From the NCBI RefSeq assembly GCF_017353415.1, contig NZ_JAFMPX010000029.1, positions 1 through 46,777 of the forward strand: a stretch of 46,777 nt of DNA, written 5' to 3'. The notes beneath the pieces are model-generated. The model had not been told where the DNA came from and did not search any database. It was given only the letters and a program-made list of their open reading frames with translations. The DNA comes from Arthrobacter sp. E3 (GTDB lineage: Bacteria; Actinomycetota; Actinomycetes; Actinomycetales; Micrococcaceae). Shown here one piece after another: positions 42,319 to 46,777 of this stretch. Positions within the stretch are counted from its first letter, which is position 1. Every line of letters begins with the position of its first letter. The translations under genes were made by a program, and so were the position numbers.

Positions 42319-42353
42319 GGAACACATGGTAGCCCGGCTGTAGGGTATGACCC

Positions 42354-43409
42354 ATGGCACAAAGAATCCGTACCGCACTATTGGGGTTTGGTCTGGCGGG
42401 AAGTGTGTTTCATGCCCCCTCCCTGGCGTCGCTGAAAGAGTTCAGCCTTGATGTGATTGTGACGTCGGATCCACGGCGGCAGGCGGCGGCTCAGGCTGCA
42501 CATCCGCAGGCAATGATCGTGGGACGTGAGGAATGGGACCGGGGTGCACACGGTGAGGATATTGATTTGGTAATAGTCGCGACCCCACCAGCCACGCATG
42601 TCCCCTTGGCGACCGCAGCGCTCGAGGCGGCTTGTGCAGTGGTCGTGGACAAGCCGTTTGCGCTCACAAGTGCCGATGGGGAGGCGCTAATCGCCTTGGC
42701 TAAGGAGCATGGCCAACTTCTCACCACCTACCAGAACCGGCGCTGGGATGGGGAGTATCTGACGTTGCAAAAGCTGCTCGCACAGGGTGAGCTGGGGGAG
42801 GTGCGGCGTTTTGAGTCCCGGCTTGAGCGCTGGCAGCCTGACATCACGAAGGAGTGGAAGGCGCAGGCTACGGCGGCCGACGGCGGTGGCATCCTTTTCG
42901 ATCTGGGCACCCACCTGATCGACCAGGCGCTGCAACTCTTTGGCCCAGTAGTGAGGGTCTATGGTGAGCTTGCCGCCCGGCGGTTGGCAGAGTTGGCCGA
43001 CGACGACGTTTTCGTGGCGCTTGAGCACGCCAACGGTGTCATCTCGCATCTGTGGATGAATCTCAATGTTGCCCAGATGGGTCCACGAATGCGTGTTCTT
43101 GGCGTGAAGGCCGCCTATGTGAAGGAAAGCGCAGACGTTCAGGAGAGCCAAATTAAGTCCGGTATCTGCCCTGGGAACCCTGCCTATGGAGTTGAGCCGG
43201 AAGCGGACTGGGGCACTGTGGGCCGGACCGGAGAACTAGTGTCCGTGCCTACGGAACCGGGTAATTTTGCGCTGTTCTACGAGTTGTTGGCGGCGGCGAT
43301 GATTGAGGGAGGCCCAGTGCCGGTGGATCCGGAGGACTCCGTGGCAGGGCTTCGCATCATCGAGCAAGTCCGGGCCAGCGAACAGCTTCGTAACGCGCAG
43401 ACTCAGTGA
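42354..43409 (+). CDS. Gfo/Idh/MocA-family oxidoreductase
   Basis: A 351-residue NAD(P)-dependent dehydrogenase of the Gfo/Idh/MocA family: a Rossmann start ALLGFGLAGSVFHAPSL (residues 8-24), VIVATPPATHVPLATAAL, VVDKPFALT and the C-terminal GGGILFDLGTHLIDQALQLFG with its catalytic-type His. Substrate is a sugar or related polyol in most relatives. The MFS gene that follows could be its transporter. Confidence 0.88.
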   Translation: MAQRIRTALLGFGLAGSVFHAPSLASLKEFSLDVIVTSDPRRQAAAQAAHPQAMIVGREEWDRGAHGEDIDLVIVATPPATHVPLATAALEAACAVVVDKPFALTSADGEALIALAKEHGQLLTTYQNRRWDGEYLTLQKLLAQGELGEVRRFESRLERWQPDITKEWKAQATAADGGGILFDLGTHLIDQALQLFGPVVRVYGELAARRLAELADDDVFVALEHANGVISHLWMNLNVAQMGPRMRVLGVKAAYVKESADVQESQIKSGICPGNPAYGVEPEADWGTVGRTGELVSVPTEPGNFALFYELLAAAMIEGGPVPVDPEDSVAGLRIIEQVRASEQLRNAQTQ

Positions 43410-43437
43410 ACAGCCGTGCGTAAACTGGGGCGAACGC

Positions 43438-44748
43438 ATGGTGCAGCTGGGATTAATCGGGGAGACTGAAGCTACAGTGAACGACAAAGAATCGGGCCTC
43501 CAAGGCCAACAGCCAGCCAGTTTGGCGTTGGCAGAACCCGAAGTGAATGTACGCCACCGGTGGACAGCCTCCATTGTGTTGGTCAATGTAGGCATCAACG
43601 CCGCATTTTTTGGTCCCATCCAGGTTTTATTGGGCCAGCAGGCTGCCGATTTTAGCCAAGCCGACAAAGAGGGCATTCTGGCGCTCGTCACGGGTGCCGG
43701 TGCCGCAGTCTCCTTGGTCGCCAACCCGCTGTTTGGCACCTTCAGCGACAGGACGACCTCACGTTTTGGACGCAGGGTGCCTTGGGTCTTCATTGGGGCG
43801 TTGCTTGGAACCATCGGGCTGGTGGGCCTGGCTGGCGCGCCGTCCGTTGCTGCCATGACGTTGTTGTGGTGCTTGGTGCAGCTTGGTTGCAACGGTGCGC
43901 TCTCCGCTACCACCGCTGCCATTCCCGACCAGGTGCCCGTGCGGCAGCGCGGTACCATCGGCGGTTTGTCCTCAATGGGCACTGTGGCCGGAATCCTTGT
44001 GGGTGCCGCGATTGCCGCCGTCGTCGCCGGTAATTTCAGGCTGGGTTTCATCATTTGTGCAGCCAGCCTCATAGTCGGCATGGTGCCGTATTTGTTTTTC
44101 GCCAATGACCACGTGCTTGATGCCAAATACAAGCCAGCATTTACCTGGCCGAATTTCGTCAAAGGCTTTTGGATTTCGCCACGGAAGTATCCTGACTTTG
44201 CCTGGGCTTGGGTAACAAGGTTCTTGGTCAATGTGGGAAACCACCTGGTGACCTTGTACCTGCTGTTCTTCCTCACGGACGCGGTGGGCTTCAAGAACCC
44301 CGAATTCGGTGTTTTGATCCTGACGGGGATCTATGCCGTCTTGACTCTGATCACCGCTGTGATTGGCGGGAAATGGACGGACAAGGTTGGCAAGCGAAAA
44401 CCGTTTGTCATTGCGTCATCGGCCATCATTGCCCTTGCCGCGTTGATTCTGGCGTTCTTCCCCACTTGGACTGGGGCGCTTGTGGGGGCTGCAGTCCTGG
44501 GTGTTGGCTATGGCGTGTATCTGGCCGTTGATTTTGCCTTGCTCACACAGGTGCTGCCGTCATCGGCGAGTCGAGGCAAGGACATGGGCGTCATTAACGT
44601 GGCGAACTCGCTACCGCAGGTCATCGCGCCGATCATTGCCTGGCCGCTCGTCACCATCCTCGGGGGCTACGTCACGCTCTACGTGGTTGCGGCAATTATT
44701 GGCCTGCTTGGCGCGGTATTCGTGGTAAAGATCAAGAGTGTGGACTAG
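43438..44748 (+). CDS. MFS transporter (sugar-type)
   Basis: A protein of about 436 residues with about 12 hydrophobic helices and the MFS loop GTFSDRTTSRFGRRVPWVFIG (about residues 100-120), whose form fits the GPH/SLC45-like sugar group. A second loop, GGKWTDKVGKRKP, begins the second half. Starts at 43438 (ATG) or 43477 (GTG); neither has an ideal ribosome binding site, so the N-terminus is uncertain. Lies 28 nt after the oxidoreductase gene and may be co-transcribed. Confidence 0.83.
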   Translation: MVQLGLIGETEATVNDKESGLQGQQPASLALAEPEVNVRHRWTASIVLVNVGINAAFFGPIQVLLGQQAADFSQADKEGILALVTGAGAAVSLVANPLFGTFSDRTTSRFGRRVPWVFIGALLGTIGLVGLAGAPSVAAMTLLWCLVQLGCNGALSATTAAIPDQVPVRQRGTIGGLSSMGTVAGILVGAAIAAVVAGNFRLGFIICAASLIVGMVPYLFFANDHVLDAKYKPAFTWPNFVKGFWISPRKYPDFAWAWVTRFLVNVGNHLVTLYLLFFLTDAVGFKNPEFGVLILTGIYAVLTLITAVIGGKWTDKVGKRKPFVIASSAIIALAALILAFFPTWTGALVGAAVLGVGYGVYLAVDFALLTQVLPSSASRGKDMGVINVANSLPQVIAPIIAWPLVTILGGYVTLYVVAAIIGLLGAVFVVKIKSVD

Positions 44749-44866
44749 GTCTCTATGGATTTCGGAAGTTCAGTGACCAGGTTTCACAGACCTCTGGGAC
44801 AGGTTCGGCATCCCCAAAACCCGTAAGGCTGCCGCCGACGCAAACTGACGATGATCTTATGGGCGA

Positions 44867-46285
44867 CTATTGCCTTTTTGCTACTTGGTAGTGACCGTCG
44901 GCGAAGACGGTGATGAAACGTGTGCCCGGGAAGCGCTGCTCCGCCTCGGCTGCGGTGGTAGTAGAGACAACGCCCGCACGGCTGGAAACGTCCATTAACA
45001 CGTACTCGGGGGCAGGGTTCTTGTTCCCAACCCAGTACACTTCAGTGCGGTCGACCAGGTAGCTCATCAAGGAGATATCAGTTTCCACCGTCACACCGTC
45101 CGGCACTGCTGCCAAGGCGTTTTGAGAGGAAGCTGCGGTGGTGAGTGGGAAATTCTTGGATGGGTCGGAAAGCTTGCCAAAGGCATACTGGCTAGTCAAA
45201 ACTAGTGCAATCAACAATACCGCTGTGCCTGCGAGGCGTCTTAAGCGGACGGAATTGAGTACCTTCCGACGTGAAAGAGCATCGATGGCTGCGCAAAAAA
45301 TCACTGGCATGAGTACCGCGCTGTACTGCCATTCCTGTCCCCAGTAAACGGGCAGATCGGACAAGAAGCGCCACGCAAGAGTTGGAAGCACAATCAAGGT
45401 TAGCGGGGAGAAGAGACATAGCCCAGCAGTGATGGCTACCAAGAGCAAGACCGTTGCGACCTTGTCCTGTTGGAGCAGGGAACCAGGGTCGCTGAGCAAT
45501 CCACGGATGTTGAGCTGACTTTGGTAGGCCCAGTGATCGCCAGGATTCATCGAGGGCAGAATGACTTTCGTGGTGAGGACAAACCAGCCGACACCCCACA
45601 CGGAGAGCCAGAGTCCTGCCGAACTACGTGCCCGCCAGGCCATGACAAGTCCGATGACAAATACAGTCAGCCCCAGATCTTCCTTGACGAAAACCAGCAA
45701 CGCGGCCCATAACCAGACAGAACGCCAGCGCTCCTCCAGCAACGCAACCAAGGCAAGCGCCAGCAGAGGTACGGCAAAAGCAACTTCGTGAAACTGGGAA
45801 TCTACGGCTGACTGCAAGCCCCAGCTGAGGGCATAGCCGAGGCCCAGGCACACGCCAGTGATTGTTCCCAATCGCTTTATTGCGAAGTTGCAGACGGCGA
45901 CGACAGAAAGCGCCAACAAGATGTTTTGAACAACCAATAGCGTGTAGGCGCTGGGAAATAGCCGATAAAACGGTGCGAGTATGACCAGAAGCGGGTGAAA
46001 GTGGTCACCGAGGAGATTATAACCATCCCCCTTGAGGCTCACTATGGGCGGGCGGAAGTTCGCATAGTCCTTGGCAAGCTGAGTGAAGATGCCCAGGTCC
46101 CAGGAGCGAATGGTGTAACTGTGCCATTGCAGCCATGAGAACACTGAATACGTAATGAAGGCCAGCCCACCCATAAACCCGGATAGTGCCAGGGGGGTGG
46201 TGATCGCGTGCCTGAAATTGTTCCATCCACTGGAAGCGGCCCGAGTGGGGGCAGCTGGGGGCCTAGTGCTTTGAACTGTGGTCAC
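44867..46285 (-). CDS. DUF2079 membrane protein
   Basis: A 472-residue polytopic protein with about 10 transmembrane helices. It shows the DUF2079 hallmarks WDLGIFTQLAKDYANFRPP and GDHFHPLLVILAPFYRLFPS (about residues 62-114), which resemble the extracytoplasmic loops of GT-C-type glycosyltransferases. Its function is unproven. The C-terminal 100 residues are soluble. Convergent with the MFS gene, 118 bp away; no terminator hairpin is clear there. Confidence 0.85.
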   Translation of the reverse strand: MTTVQSTRPPAAPTRAASSGWNNFRHAITTPLALSGFMGGLAFITYSVFSWLQWHSYTIRSWDLGIFTQLAKDYANFRPPIVSLKGDGYNLLGDHFHPLLVILAPFYRLFPSAYTLLVVQNILLALSVVAVCNFAIKRLGTITGVCLGLGYALSWGLQSAVDSQFHEVAFAVPLLALALVALLEERWRSVWLWAALLVFVKEDLGLTVFVIGLVMAWRARSSAGLWLSVWGVGWFVLTTKVILPSMNPGDHWAYQSQLNIRGLLSDPGSLLQQDKVATVLLLVAITAGLCLFSPLTLIVLPTLAWRFLSDLPVYWGQEWQYSAVLMPVIFCAAIDALSRRKVLNSVRLRRLAGTAVLLIALVLTSQYAFGKLSDPSKNFPLTTAASSQNALAAVPDGVTVETDISLMSYLVDRTEVYWVGNKNPAPEYVLMDVSSRAGVVSTTTAAEAEQRFPGTRFITVFADGHYQVAKRQ

Positions 46286-46413
46286 AGGGAAAGTCTAGGG
46301 CGCGAACAGGTCGTTTCCGGCATTGTTAAATGTGCTGCCATCGCTGGCTGTCTCGTTGCGGATATGTCATGGAGCCCATAGCGGTCGATGATGCTGAGCG
46401 ACTTTGCCCGTGG

Positions 46414-46777
46414 TTATTTTTTGTGGTGTTTGGTGTAGTTGATGAGGATGTGTTCTAGTGGGCTGGTGATGGTGGGTTGCGGTCCCAGGTTGGTGGTTGG
46501 GATGGTGGTTTGGAGGGTGTTGAGGGCCGTGTTGAGTGCGTTGTTGAGGCGTTTTTTGAGCCATTTGGGGTAGGCCGGTGGTCGGGGTTCGTGGTGTTGG
46601 GGTCGGTGGTATTTTCCGGAGGGGCTGAGCCAGGCGGTGGTGCCGTTGGTGGTGGTGCCGTTGGTGGTGGGGAGGGGTTTCCAGCCGCGGAGGCGGATCT
46701 TGGTTCGTTCCGGGTCGTGTTCGCGGCGGTAGTGGCCGTGTCTGGTTTTGTCGTCTTTGAAGTGTTTGAGCAGGTGA
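46414..46777 (-). CDS. DUF222/HNH endonuclease-type protein, C-terminal end only
   Basis: The frame is open from the right edge of the window to TAA at 46414, giving 121 residues. The last part of an HNH-type protein is visible: HLLKHFKDDKTRHGHYRREHDPER, then RLRGWKP and WLSPSGKYHRP...PPAYPKWLKKRL, which match the tail of actinobacterial DUF222/13E12-type HNH proteins. The HNH residues themselves lie off the window. Such genes are multi-copy and mobile-like. A small 15-bp tandem repeat lies inside. Confidence 0.7.
   Translation of the reverse strand, partial: HLLKHFKDDKTRHGHYRREHDPERTKIRLRGWKPLPTTNGTTTNGTTAWLSPSGKYHRPQHHEPRPPAYPKWLKKRLNNALNTALNTLQTTIPTTNLGPQPTITSPLEHILINYTKHHKK
46636..46665. 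repeat. Perfect 2x15-bp tandem repeat in the HNH gene
   Basis: GGTGGTGCCGTTGGT occurs twice head to tail (46636-46650, 46651-46665) and continues partly into GGTGG. On the minus strand it encodes a Thr/Asn/Gly-rich linker (TTNGTTTNGTT). Copy number may vary between strains. Confidence 0.9.

Noticed and set aside
46367-46564. A 65-codon minus-strand frame rich in His/Pro/Gln
   Set aside because: It is another frame of the HNH gene end, which reads as a recognisable protein in the frame ending at 46414.
1-46777. tRNA genes, CRISPR arrays and insertion sequences
   Set aside because: None was recognised: no cloverleaf-like sequence, no regularly spaced repeats, and no transposase frame or terminal repeats.

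Overview
The window reads as chromosomal DNA of a high-GC Gram-positive actinobacterium, most likely Arthrobacter sensu lato (Micrococcaceae). The support is the rpsF-ssb-rpsR-rplI-dnaB order, a glycine-rich SSB, an NgcEFG-type sugar importer without its own ATPase, a DUF222-type HNH protein, and moderately high GC with strong Shine-Dalgarno sites. It is mostly ordinary chromosome with small accessory insertions. No tRNA gene, IS element, prophage or CRISPR array was recognised. I used no database search; all names come from motifs and remembered families.

Layout. (1) 1-150: 3' end of a 5S rRNA gene and its terminator. (2) 225-5676, minus strand: a Wadjet/MksBEF-type condensin operon, jetA-jetB-jetC. 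The nuclease gene jetD is missing where it is normally found (the rRNA operon is there instead), and jetB looks frameshifted at its 5' end. (3) 5905-9996: rpsF-ssb-rpsR-rplI with a probable S6:S18 autoregulatory leader, a DUF1801 gene, a dense cluster of DnaA-box-like sequences, then dnaB. (4) 10109-12528: a MATE exporter and two small membrane proteins. (5) 12548-18826: an amino-sugar module: GlcNAc-type kinase, divergent MurR/RpiR regulator, a UPF0309 SIS protein (NagS-like) and NgcE-F-G. (6) 18907-23516: a CGNR regulator divergent from an EamA exporter, and a csoR-copZ-copA copper operon with a clear CsoR operator. (7) 23619-28484: a BNR-repeat protein gene with a 1-nt frameshift followed by a MoaD/ThiS-like protein, rlmN, a PTH2 hydrolase and an aminotransferase. 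(8) 28582-32291: purB, then a two-gene WXG100-like/lipase-like pair resembling a type VII secretion cargo module. (9) 32299-37658: a holin-like membrane protein, a HisC/Pat aminotransferase and a three-gene 2-oxoacid dehydrogenase complex (E1alpha, E1beta, E2) behind a striking 42-bp nested dyad. (10) 37772-46777: SGNH hydrolase, a third aminotransferase, a GerMN lipoprotein, alanine dehydrogenase, an orphan antitoxin-like HTH protein, a Gfo/Idh/MocA oxidoreductase with an MFS transporter, a DUF2079 membrane protein, and the C-terminal end of a DUF222/HNH protein cut by the window edge.

The features most worth following up are the JetABC operon without JetD, the WXG-like/lipase pair, the BNR plus ThiS-like pair, the DnaA-box cluster before dnaB, and the nested dyad before the dehydrogenase operon. 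Two genes (jetB and the BNR gene) each lack one nucleotide relative to an intact frame, so sequence error must be excluded before either is called decayed.
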